Part shown: positions 1 through 9,300 of the stretch, one piece after another
Position numbering within the stretch: the first letter of the stretch is position 1
How the letters are laid out: every line of letters begins with the position of its first letter
Assembly: GCA_003176045.1 (NCBI GenBank)
Contig: PSRM01000182.1
Location: forward strand, 1 to 64,000
Origin: Verrucomicrobiota bacterium
GTDB taxonomy: Bacteria > Verrucomicrobiota > Verrucomicrobiia > Limisphaerales > UBA8199
DNA length: 64,000 nt
Direction of reading: 5' to 3'
Notes under the pieces: model-generated
What the model was told of the DNA's origin: nothing
The model's input: only the letters and a program-made list of their open reading frames with translations
Database searches by the model: none
Translations under genes and position numbers: made by a program

Positions 1-446
1 GTGTTGAACTGATTGGCCCAAAACCAGCCCTTTTCCTGCGACAACCGCTCGGCCTGTCGATTGTAGTTGCCGGGATCCGAAAACGGTTTCTCGGGAACCG
101 TGATCACTTCCGCACCCAGCACCCGGAGCAGTTGGATCTTCTCCGGTGCCTGCGTCTCCGGTATCACGATGACGGTCTTATACCCGCGGCTGGCGCCCAC
201 CATCGTCAAGCCAATGCCAGTATTACCCGCTGTGCCTTCGACAATCGTCTTACCCGGCTTCAACTGGCCGGATTCTTCCGCCTCAAGGATAATGTTCTGA
301 GCGGGCCGATCCTTGACCGACCCCCCCGGGTTCATAAACTCCGCCTTCCCCAGAATCTCGCACCCTGTCAGTTCAGAGAGGCGCCGAAGGCGAATGAGCG
401 GTGTGCCGCCAACGTGGCGGTCAATCCCGTAATGTGCTTGAGCCAT
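1..446 (-). CDS. cysK: Cysteine synthase / PLP-dependent beta-family synthase, C-terminus beyond window edge
   Basis: Minus-strand translation from ATG at 446: MAQAHYGIDRHVGGTPLIRLRRLSELTGCEILGKAEFMNPGGSVKDRPAQNIILEAEESGQLKPGKTIVEGTAGNTGIGL; the PGGSVKDR lysine motif and EGTAGNTGIGL loop are diagnostic. Open to the window edge, so absent from the ORF track. Confidence 0.9.
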   Translation of the reverse strand, partial: MAQAHYGIDRHVGGTPLIRLRRLSELTGCEILGKAEFMNPGGSVKDRPAQNIILEAEESGQLKPGKTIVEGTAGNTGIGLTMVGASRGYKTVIVIPETQAPEKIQLLRVLGAEVITVPEKPFSDPGNYNRQAERLSQEKGWFWANQFN

Positions 447-473
447 GTTCAGCAGGTAACTGGAAAGCTGCAG

Positions 474-637
474 TTAACAACCACGGATCAACACGGATTC
501 ACACGGATAAAAAACTTCAACCTTCAAACTTCAAACTTCAAGCCCGAAAGGGCAACTCGACCGCGCTCGTGAATTTTGAGGCTTGAAGTTTGAGGTTTCT
601 TCCTCATCCGTGTCCATCCGTGTTCAGCCGTGGTTAA
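474..637. repeat. Nested inverted-repeat element with heptamer core, between peroxiredoxin and cysK
   Basis: ttaacaaccacggatcaacacggattcacacggat ... atccgtgtccatccgtgttcagccgtggttaa form an imperfect ~32-bp stem; inside it cttcaaacttcaaacttcaag is opposed by cttgaagtttgag. Confidence 0.75.
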
Positions 638-643
638 AGCCTT

Positions 644-1279
644 TTAAACATTGGGCTGCGGCGTATATCGCAGATACGGCTTCACTTTGCGGACCCCTTT
701 CGGAAACATCTTTTCGGCATCCGTATCGGACACCGAGGTGACCACAATGCAGTCCTGGCCCTTTTGCCAATCCGCCGGCGTGGCCAATTTGTGAGTGGCC
801 GTCAATTGCAGTGAATCAATCACTCGCAGGATCTCCGCAAAATTGCGTCCGGTGCTGGCCGGATAGGTGAGGGTTAATTTGACCTTTTTGTCCGGGCCAA
901 TGACGAACACCGATCGCACGGTGGCTTTGTCGTCCACGTTCGGATGAATCATGTCGTAGGCTACAGCCACCTGTTTTTTGTCATCGGCGATCACCGGAAA
1001 ATTCATCGTGCAGGCCTGGGTCTCATTGATGTCCTTGATCCAGCCTTTGTGAGATTCCAGGGGATCCACGCTGACCGCCAAGACTTTGACGTTGCGTTTT
1101 TCGAACTCCGCCTTGATTTTCGCGACTGTTCCCAGTTCGGTCGTGCAGACGGGTGTGAAATCGGCAGGATGGGAAAATAAGACACCCCATGAATTTCCAA
1201 GCCATTGATGAAAATCGAATGTGCCTTCGGTGGTATTTGCCGTGAAGTTTGGAGCCAGATCGCCTAATCGTAATGCCAT
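644..1279 (-). CDS. Peroxiredoxin, AhpC/TSA family, 1-Cys (Prx6-like)
   Basis: MALRLGDLAPNFTANTTEGTFDFHQWLGNSWGVLFSHPADFTPVCTTELG; PVCTTE catalytic motif and C-terminal KVKPYLRYTPQP. Start taken at 1279 rather than the ORF start 1483. Confidence 0.93.
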   Translation of the reverse strand: MALRLGDLAPNFTANTTEGTFDFHQWLGNSWGVLFSHPADFTPVCTTELGTVAKIKAEFEKRNVKVLAVSVDPLESHKGWIKDINETQACTMNFPVIADDKKQVAVAYDMIHPNVDDKATVRSVFVIGPDKKVKLTLTYPASTGRNFAEILRVIDSLQLTATHKLATPADWQKGQDCIVVTSVSDTDAEKMFPKGVRKVKPYLRYTPQPNV

Positions 1280-1699
1280 ATATATGTGAATGTTTTGAGG
1301 TTTATCGCTCAGTAAAGCCGTGGGCGGGTTCCGATTCCTTCGCCTCGGCGGTCGTTTCAACTGTGAAATTGCCAGATTTTTTATGTGAGGCAAGCGGAGA
1401 GTTTTAGCCACGTTCGCGAACGTTTTCCTCCTCGTGAAGGCGCATTCGGGCGGAAAGGATCGCCGCCCTGCCCAAGTAACCAACGACTCGCGCGGGATTG
1501 CCGCGCTCCACGACCGGCATCGCTACAGTCCAAACCACCGGGTGCGGCGGCCTGAGCCAAAATGCTCCTTGTCTACGCGAAGGGCGACTGATGGTTCGTG
1601 ATAGGTGCCGATCGGATGGTCGGGATTGGACAAAAAGTCCACGTCAACGCGACCGATCCGCCCGGCGCCGAATTCGATGTAGCAGGAGTCACCGGCGCT

Positions 1700-2578
1700 C
1701 TACGACTTCTTCGGAGCCTTGGGCTGCTTCGGCACCGGCGGTTTTTTAATCGCGGCGTTAAAAGTCCCAGCTACCACGCTTTTGGATTTGTCAGGGAGAC
1801 AAACGTAGATCTTGCCCGGCATGTGTCCGGCGGCGGCCTCTCCGAAAACCACTCTCAGCAGATAACCGCTTTTGAAATCCTCGCGCTCGAGCTTTTGCTG
1901 ATCGTTTTTCCAACGCACGCTCACGGTGGGCAGCGGCGGATCGCGGTCGGGGGCCACCTCAATGGTCTTGCCGGCGATATCGCGCGAAAAGAACAGTATG
2001 TTGATGCCCAAATCGGCCACACGCTCCCGGCCCTGGCGCATCCATAGATTGCTCTCCGTCAATGTAGCCTGCTCGCACAAGAAGCCTATCCCGCGCAGGC
2101 TGCCGGCGACGGTCGCTTCCGGCGGAACGGCGTTGGTCAGGTCCGCCGTCCAGATGATATTCGTCGGAATGGGATGCACGACCCTGGGCGCAGGTTGCTT
2201 GCCAGATTGAGGTTGTTGCCCACCACCATTGGCTTGTTGAGCGGGGTCGGCGGAGGTTTTGAAAATCTGTTTCTTGAACACCAGCACCGCGGCGCCCGCC
2301 GCACATACAACCAGCGCCAGCCCGAACGCGACCGCGGGCCACTTCGATCCGGACGCTGGCCGCACTGTCGCGGCATCAGCGAGGGCCTCGGACGGAAGCG
2401 GGCGTGGTTTGCCGACCAGGGAGGCCGAGACGATGAGCTTGGAATCGCCGCCCGCAGGCGCCTGGGGGACAATAAGTTTTTGGAAGCAAGTCGGACATTC
2501 GATCTGGCTGCCGCTGTTGCTCGAATCAGCAGTGATATGCTGCCCGCACACCGGACACGCAAATTTGAATTCACTCAT
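1700..2578 (-). CDS. Hypothetical protein with N-terminal zinc-ribbon and one TM segment
   Basis: FACPVCGQHITADSSNSGSQIECPTCFQKLIVP (two CxxC pairs) followed by a hydrophobic segment AVAFGLALVVCAAGAAVLVF. Confidence 0.75.
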   Translation of the reverse strand: MSEFKFACPVCGQHITADSSNSGSQIECPTCFQKLIVPQAPAGGDSKLIVSASLVGKPRPLPSEALADAATVRPASGSKWPAVAFGLALVVCAAGAAVLVFKKQIFKTSADPAQQANGGGQQPQSGKQPAPRVVHPIPTNIIWTADLTNAVPPEATVAGSLRGIGFLCEQATLTESNLWMRQGRERVADLGINILFFSRDIAGKTIEVAPDRDPPLPTVSVRWKNDQQKLEREDFKSGYLLRVVFGEAAAGHMPGKIYVCLPDKSKSVVAGTFNAAIKKPPVPKQPKAPKKS

Positions 2579-2708
2579 CGTCTGTGCCCAGTGTGAAAAA
2601 ACGTCGCGGCTTTACAATGAACCACGTCCGGCCACTAAGCAATACCAATGAATACGGAGGTGCGGGGCCGCGCGGGGCCGCAAACCAACAGAATGAGAAG
2701 GGCTGAAA

Positions 2709-2748
2709 GGGTTAAATAAGTTAAATGGGCTAAATGAGTTAAATAAGG
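2709..2748. repeat. (gttaaat)n-type short tandem array
   Basis: ggttaaataagttaaatgggctaaatgagttaaataagg; same unit as arrays at 19720 and 58023. Confidence 0.7.
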
Positions 2749-2763
2749 AAGTTCGGGCGTTGG

Positions 2764-3726
2764 TTGCAACCCTGGGAACCTCGAACGTTGCTGCGGACAG
2801 GAATGTCCGCGCTCCATTGCGGCATCTTGCGCCGGGGCGTACGGGTGGCTAATCTGGTGACGTTGAAGCTCAATACGCTCATTCAAAAAATTGGTGAGAG
2901 GGCCAAGCGCAAGGGCAAGAAAACGGCTGAAATCGCCCCGCCACAGCTCATCGAGCCTTTGCGGGTCCCCTACGGCCCGTTCCGCTTCAAGGCCCGATTG
3001 CCAAAGGGAATGGCTTATGAAGTCCACGTTTGTACCGACCTTCGTAACTGGAAGATTCTTTCATCGGACAACGCGGGGGCCGAGACGCTGGAGTACCTGG
3101 ATTCAGAAGCCTTCAAGTTCAGTTATCGCTTTTACCGCCTGTTCGCCGAGGATGTCGCATCGGTTAACGTCATTGGCTACGCTTCAGTAACGCTGCCTCC
3201 GGGCCTTTCGATGATTGCCAATCCCTTCGAGACCCACGAGACGGTCAGCGAGCTGTTCAAGGGCTGGCCCGACGGCACAAGGCTCGACAAATTCGACACC
3301 CGCCTCTTTCGCCTGGGCGAGAACATCCTTGAACATGGCAAATGGTCCAAGCCCTCTGAGCGGCTCATGCCGGGCGAGGGCGCCATTTTCCGCAATCCGA
3401 CCGACGATTATAAATCGGTGAGCTTCGTTGGCGAAGTCATGCAGGGCAACCTCTCCGTGCCCGTGCCGGCCGGTTTCTCGATCCGCAGCTCGCTCCTGCC
3501 CCAGGTAGGCAACCTCGAAGAGCTCAAGTTCCCCATCGCTAACGGCGACATCATCCACGTCTTCGACCGCGACCGCCAGAAATACGTTCTGCACCCGTAC
3601 GAAAACGGCAAATGGACCGATGGCACGCCGATTCTTGGCATTGCCGAATCGTTCTGGGTCGCCAAAACCGAGCCCGGCAATTGGAGGCAGAGCTTCAAAA
3701 ACGAAACACAGGGACCAGAGTCCTAA
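2764..3726 (+). CDS. Hypothetical protein; start uncertain
   Basis: Long plus-strand ORF; codon-like composition; the first ~30 codons overlap a palindrome (gcggacaggaatgtccgc, 2793-2810), so the true start may be further in. Confidence 0.65.
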   Translation: MQPWEPRTLLRTGMSALHCGILRRGVRVANLVTLKLNTLIQKIGERAKRKGKKTAEIAPPQLIEPLRVPYGPFRFKARLPKGMAYEVHVCTDLRNWKILSSDNAGAETLEYLDSEAFKFSYRFYRLFAEDVASVNVIGYASVTLPPGLSMIANPFETHETVSELFKGWPDGTRLDKFDTRLFRLGENILEHGKWSKPSERLMPGEGAIFRNPTDDYKSVSFVGEVMQGNLSVPVPAGFSIRSSLLPQVGNLEELKFPIANGDIIHVFDRDRQKYVLHPYENGKWTDGTPILGIAESFWVAKTEPGNWRQSFKNETQGPES

Positions 3727-5546
3727 TCCAAATACGGTTGCACCTGCACGAAATTCATCATCAATTCCTGCCCTGCCGGACCGCCCGGCTCCTGCTCGCT
3801 CGCCCAATCTGAAATGCGCAGCAGGGCTTGCTTGTGGGTTGCGCGGAAAATGACCCAATGATAGTTCATCCAGGCCCTGTGCTTGTCATCGAAAGGACCC
3901 CAGCGATGGCTGTAGCAGTTCGCGAACACGTGCTGGAACGATTTTTCCGGTAGCACGTCGGCCCCGCTTACCTTGATAGCGATCGCATGTTTCCGCTCGA
4001 CCGCAAGGTCCTGGAAATCCCCTGAATACATCCGCAACGAGTAGAGTCTGCCCGGGTTCAGGCCCTGTATCTTCTGCGAAACAAAGTTGGGCCGCTTGAG
4101 ACTCCGTTTCATCCAAAGGACGCTGTTGCCGCGCGGAGTACGAGGATAGCGCCCCTGGAGCCAACTAAACCCATCCATCTTCCTGGCCGCCACGCTGCCA
4201 GGCTCAGCCTCGTTCACCATCCAGCCTTTCAGCCCATCTTCAAAGTCGGAATTGGAAATGTGCGTCAGGAGATAGGGGTCCGTGGACAGCAGATTAGTTT
4301 TTCCTTCGATACAATAATGGCGGAAGAGCCTGCTCATCCAACGAATCGTCTCTTCATCGGTATAGGCCGACAGATAGCTCATGACTCCGTAAAGCCCCGC
4401 GAAAGCCGGATCAGTGGCCAGCAGATTCATCTGCTGGTCCAGAAACACCTTGTAATTGGCGCTAGGGCTGACGTCGAGGCTCTCCGGCGGGAGCGAAAAC
4501 GTCCCGAGACAAACGATCAGGTGCTGCTCGATGCCGGGCATAGCCTGGCGCCAGGCGGCAATGGGCTTGCGCAGGTGTCTGTCGAGCTTCCCCTCGATCG
4601 TATCGTCGTCGCGCGGCTCAGAAAGGTACCGTTCCCATGCGACCGGCCACCCCGCATCCATTACGGCTTTGAGGAAAGCCCGATTCGTCGGCGAAGCAGG
4701 AGGCGCGGTGAAATAGGGGTAGAATCGCTTGCCGGCAAGCGCTGGATTCGTGCTCATATTTTGGACTGCTTCCGTCCAGGCTGCGTATTTGGACGGGTCC
4801 GTGTCCACGAATTCATCGGCAATGACCCCGTCCAATAGCGGCTCCGTAATCCCGGGTTGCGTCAGCCAGGACTTCTCGGTTTCCGCGCCCGTGATTTTCG
4901 CTCCCGGGCTCAGCCCGGGCACACCGCACTCCATAATCCAGCGTCGGCCCATGGCTTTCCATTGCTTAACGAAAGACAACTCGTTCGTCGTGCCGTATCC
5001 CACCATGACATTGATGTTCGCGAGCACATGGGCTTTGAGGAACGGCCAATCGTATTTTCCAAATTCTGGCACGTGCGGATTAGCGCCGAAGTTCGCAAAA
5101 GCCAGTTCAGGGATGGCGTGGACGCGAAGCGATTGGATCTGGATGGGTTGGTCGGTCTGGCGCCTGAGGCCGTGCCGCCCTTTTGCGAGAAACCGCATGG
5201 CCTCCAAAGTCCCGGAGTGTGGTTCGTTCGGCAGCTCCTGCCCATCGAGCCAAATCTTTAATGGCTGCTTCCCTCTAAAAGTTCCGGAAACCCAGACCCA
5301 CCCATCTCGCGGGTTTGTGAAGTCGAAAGAGATTTCAAAATCGCTGGCAGGCTGTGAGACGTTTAACAATTCAGACACGAGGTTATTAAGAGGCTTGGGC
5401 TCCGGCGCGACGCTTGCCGCGTCACTGTGCCGCGCCGAAGCCGCAAACATCAAAGCAGCAGCCGCTGCGGCGGCGCCGGCGGTTTTCAGACAGGCATTTG
5501 TTCCGCTCACGCCTTCAGCAATGACAGACCCGCCACCGACGGTCAA
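3723..5546 (-). CDS. Hypothetical secreted protein, possibly glycoside-hydrolase-like, with C-terminal carbohydrate-binding-like module
   Basis: 607-aa ORF with Ala-rich signal-like N-terminus (AAAAALMFAASARHSDAAS); TIM-barrel-like central part is inference. Confidence 0.6.
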   Translation of the reverse strand: MTVGGGSVIAEGVSGTNACLKTAGAAAAAAALMFAASARHSDAASVAPEPKPLNNLVSELLNVSQPASDFEISFDFTNPRDGWVWVSGTFRGKQPLKIWLDGQELPNEPHSGTLEAMRFLAKGRHGLRRQTDQPIQIQSLRVHAIPELAFANFGANPHVPEFGKYDWPFLKAHVLANINVMVGYGTTNELSFVKQWKAMGRRWIMECGVPGLSPGAKITGAETEKSWLTQPGITEPLLDGVIADEFVDTDPSKYAAWTEAVQNMSTNPALAGKRFYPYFTAPPASPTNRAFLKAVMDAGWPVAWERYLSEPRDDDTIEGKLDRHLRKPIAAWRQAMPGIEQHLIVCLGTFSLPPESLDVSPSANYKVFLDQQMNLLATDPAFAGLYGVMSYLSAYTDEETIRWMSRLFRHYCIEGKTNLLSTDPYLLTHISNSDFEDGLKGWMVNEAEPGSVAARKMDGFSWLQGRYPRTPRGNSVLWMKRSLKRPNFVSQKIQGLNPGRLYSLRMYSGDFQDLAVERKHAIAIKVSGADVLPEKSFQHVFANCYSHRWGPFDDKHRAWMNYHWVIFRATHKQALLRISDWASEQEPGGPAGQELMMNFVQVQPYLD

Positions 5547-5768
5547 GAATCGCCCGCCAAGCCTTTCCTAGCTCGAGAGTCTCAGCCGGGCCATATTCCG
5601 CATGTCAGCAATGTTTGTCACGGAGTTCGGATCATCTGCACCTGAGATAGCTCCTGGAGCAAGGGCTTCCACAGTTTCCAGCTTTCCGCTGGTATTGACT
5701 ATTCGCCTTTCAGCGGATCGAGAAATCTCGGCACAGTCGCAAACGGTTTGTTCGTCTGTTCGCGAAGC

Positions 5769-6239
5769 TCAGGGTTTTCGCAGCCGGTAGAATCTTGCAG
5801 CCAGGGTGGGGAAGGTGACGGGATTCGCTGACCCGCTCAGTGAGTTTGTCCAGTTGGCAGGCGTCAGGCTCCAGGTTTCCTGCAACACGAAGCCGGGAGT
5901 ATTCGGTGTCCAGGAAATTGTGGCACTGCCCGGCGCGGCCGGCGCGATGGTCAGGAGCGGAGAGCCCTCCACTTGCACCGCTTGCGGCAAAACCCAGAAC
6001 CCGCCTGTGACCGAGAATTGTCCATTGGTCATGGTCGGCCCGGCATCATGCTGGCCGATAGTTCCGCTGAGGGCGTACTGCGCGTTCGTGCTGTTGCCGC
6101 CACCGCCGGCAATCTTGAACCAATCAATCGAATACTGCGCCCTGGCGGAAAACACCAAACACCAACTGGCGGCAAACACCAAACACCAAAGACCAAACAC
6201 CAAATAAGCTCGAAGCCCGGATGGTTTCATAATTCTCAC
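5769..6239 (-). CDS. Small secreted hypothetical protein
   Basis: 156 aa; signal peptide AYLVFGLWCLVFAASWCLVFSARAQ; body typical of Verrucomicrobia secreted proteins (YALSGTIGQHDAGPTMTNGQFSVTGGFW). Confidence 0.75.
   Translation of the reverse strand: MRIMKPSGLRAYLVFGLWCLVFAASWCLVFSARAQYSIDWFKIAGGGGNSTNAQYALSGTIGQHDAGPTMTNGQFSVTGGFWVLPQAVQVEGSPLLTIAPAAPGSATISWTPNTPGFVLQETWSLTPANWTNSLSGSANPVTFPTLAARFYRLRKP
6151..6206. repeat. (aacacca)n heptamer array inside signal-peptide coding region
   Basis: aacaccaaacaccaactggcggcaaacaccaaacaccaaagaccaaacaccaaata: two plus four 7-nt units. Confidence 0.85.
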
Positions 6240-6330
6240 ATTTACGTTTTAATTTTTTAACGTTTCAAACCTGGTGCCCGTCCATGCTGATGGCGCTCGC
6301 CAGACTCTCTTCGATTCATGATCCGATGGA

Positions 6331-9300
6331 TCATTGGATTTTCCAGAACTCGGCGACGGCAAAAATGTATTGATTAGCATCGCCCCAAGTGAAGGTGTGC
6401 AAAGTGCCAAGGCCTTCATTGGCACGGCCAGTCTCGCAATACTGCTGCACCTGCACGGTAGTCGTGGCGCCGAGGGTGAATTGGCCATCAATAAGTGAGT
6501 GGTCATTCCCCCCGATTGTGCCGCTGGGGCTATAACCAACCGTACCGAAGAGGAGATTCAGGCCGCCGGCGGTGCGCAAGCGGGCCTGATGCGTATCAAC
6601 GCGGAAGGCAGGCACGGCAATGTGGCATTGGTAAGTTCCGGCGGGCAGAGTGATGTCACCGCTGCCATTTGTGGACCCGAGGTTGAAAGTACTGGCCAGT
6701 ACGACATTGAAGTTGCGCCAATTGTTGGTGCCGGTCACCGAACTGCCGGCCGGCGCGTTGGCGGTGACTTCCGCAATCTTGACGTAAGGCGCCGAGCCAT
6801 ACAGCGGGCCGGTGAAAAGATTCGTGCCGGTGAACACGTTCGAGCCGCTGAAGATTTGGGTGCCGTTGAGCAATGCAACATTCGGGGAGAGGCGGGGATC
6901 GGCGATAGTGCCGACGAGGTTGGTCGCATTTAGGTTCGTCAACCCGCCGCCGTTGCCAATGTACGTGCCTGTCAGCGTCAGGCCGGTCTCGCCGTTGGTC
7001 ACGACTGCCGAGGGCAGACTGGCCAGGCTCAGGTTCGTCAACCCGCTGCCGTTGCCAGTGAACGTGCCGGTGGCGAGAACATTGCCGGCGACGTGCAGGG
7101 GGGCCTGCGGATCAGTAGTGCCGATGCCGACATTGCTGTTGCTGCTCAGGGTCAGGGGGTACAGCCCGCCAGTTTGGTTCTTGAAAATGAGTTTGCCCTG
7201 CCCTTCGCCGGCGGCTGCTCCAGTCGAAAAAATGAAATAATCCTTTCCGCCCGCCGTCGCGGTGGCGTCCAGGCTCAAGAAGGCGCCATCAGGTGCGCTG
7301 CTGCCAACCGAAATTTTGAGGTGGGGAAATGGGTTCGTGCCGACGACGTGGAGCGGCGCAATCGGACTATTGGTGCCGATGCCGACCCAGCCACTGAAGA
7401 GATTGGTGCCTGCGAAGGTTTGGGGGTTGCGATCCAGCAGCGCCACGTCGGGCAAGAGGCGCGCGTTAGCTACCGTGCCAACGAGGTTGGTCGCGTTGAG
7501 ATTTGTCAAACCGCCGCCGTTCCCGTTGAACGCGCCCGTCAGCGTCACACTTATTGCATTATTATTCGTCACGACAGCGGCGGGCAATTGCGCAAGCGGA
7601 ATCGTGCCGCTGGAAAGTTGCGAGGCATTGAGGTTGGTCAAGCCGCCGCCGTTGCCAGTGAAAGCGCCGGACAGCTGGTTGTTTGCATTGGTCGCTACGA
7701 CCACACCCGCAAAACGATTCGTGCCGGCAAAGACATTCGTCCCGTTAAACAGGGCCACGTTGGTGGAAAGGCTCCCGTCAGGCACGATGCCGCTGGTCAG
7801 ATTGCCCGCGTTGAGGTTGATCAGACCGCTGCCGCTGCCAGTTAGTGTGCCTTCAACGAGGAGATTGCCTGCCACGTGCAACTTCGCCTGTGGGGCATTA
7901 GTCCCGATTCCCACGTATCCGGAGTATCCAGGAGGATTTACCACCATTATGGTGGCGCCGCCATTGGTGGGCGCCACTAGCGTTTCGAATAAATAGTCCC
8001 AACTCGCGTTAGCGTCGGCTCTGCCGCCGGAGTAAGCGTTGGTCGTGTTAACATCGGTCCACGAAGAATTCACGGAGGGGGCGCTGAATCGAATAGTATA
8101 TTGATGGCCTGCTTGTACCAATAGAGGAGAACCCAGGGAGTTTGTCTGAAATCGGGTACCGAGCAAGGGCAGCCAGGTTACAGATTGTGTAGCCAGCAGG
8201 GTGCCGCTGACACCCTCCCCATCATAAATGCGTATCGATCCCAGAGAACTGGATGGGTGGGTTGGAGAACCGACGCCCAGGATGATGGTTGTCAGTCCTC
8301 CACTCATACCTGCTGTAAATGATTGCCATGGGTCCGTAGGCGCAGTGATAGCAGTCTTAACTGTCTCCTGTTGATCCAACGCGCTCGCCCCCGAGACAAT
8401 CGTATCTGCCACCTGCTGCGGGCCCGAGAAGGCGTTGCCGCCTGCGCGCAATGCGACATTGGTAGAAAGGTTCGTGTCGGCAACTGTGCCCACCAGATTG
8501 GTTGTGTTGAGATTCGTCAGGCCGGCGCCGTTACCGGTGATGGTCCCGGCAGAGAAATTTCCGCTGCCGTCGCGTTTCACAATCGAATTCGGCGTATTGG
8601 CGCTGGTGGCTGAGTTGGCGGCAATGGCGCCATTGGCCACGGCCGTCGCCGTCTGTCCGCCAACCGCGGCGACGACCGTACCCGACTGAGTGCCAGTCAC
8701 GTCGCCGGCGAGAGAACCTGAGAACCCTGTGGCCGTTGTCGCAGATGTGGCCGTCGTCGCCGTCGCCGCATTGCCACTGATACTGATGCCCGCCGTGCCG
8801 GCAGCAATACTGGCGGGATTTAATGCGGTCAGGCCGCTGCCGTTGCCGAAATGGTTGCCGGACAGAGTGTTATTGACATTGGTCGCGACAACAACGTTGC
8901 TGAATCGGTTCGTGCCGGAAAAGACGTTTGTGCCGTTGAGCAAGGCCACGTTAGTCGAAAGTCGCTGGTCGGAAAGTATTCCAACGAGGTTGGTGGCACT
9001 GAGGGCAGTCAAGCCCGATCCATTTCCGGAGAAGCTATTGGCGGTATTGGTCAGGACATTGGCTCCGCTGAAAGTTTGACTGGCATTGAGCAACACGACA
9101 TTGGTTGAGAGCCGCGCGTCGGCCACGGTGCCACTGGCCAGACTCGTCGCGTTCAGACCCGCCAGGCCGGAACCGTCGCCGATGAAGCGGCCGCCATAGC
9201 CGGTGGGCACATTGAGGAGCACGCTCAACGAGTTGCCACCATAGTTCACACTGATCAAGTCAGGATGCCCATCCCCGTTGACGTCCGCCGCCACGACGGA

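Noticed and set aside
1280-1483. N-terminal extension of the peroxiredoxin ORF
   Set aside because: Family N-terminus (MALRLGDLAPNF) begins at 1279; the extension has no family resemblance.
1926-2651. Long plus-strand ORFs opposite the zinc-ribbon gene (and many similar antisense ORFs, e.g. 4729-5571, 7262-7996, 10451-11248, 37552-38271, 40148-41011)
   Set aside because: High GC makes long antisense ORFs common; translations are low-complexity or unlike any family and lie opposite well-supported genes.
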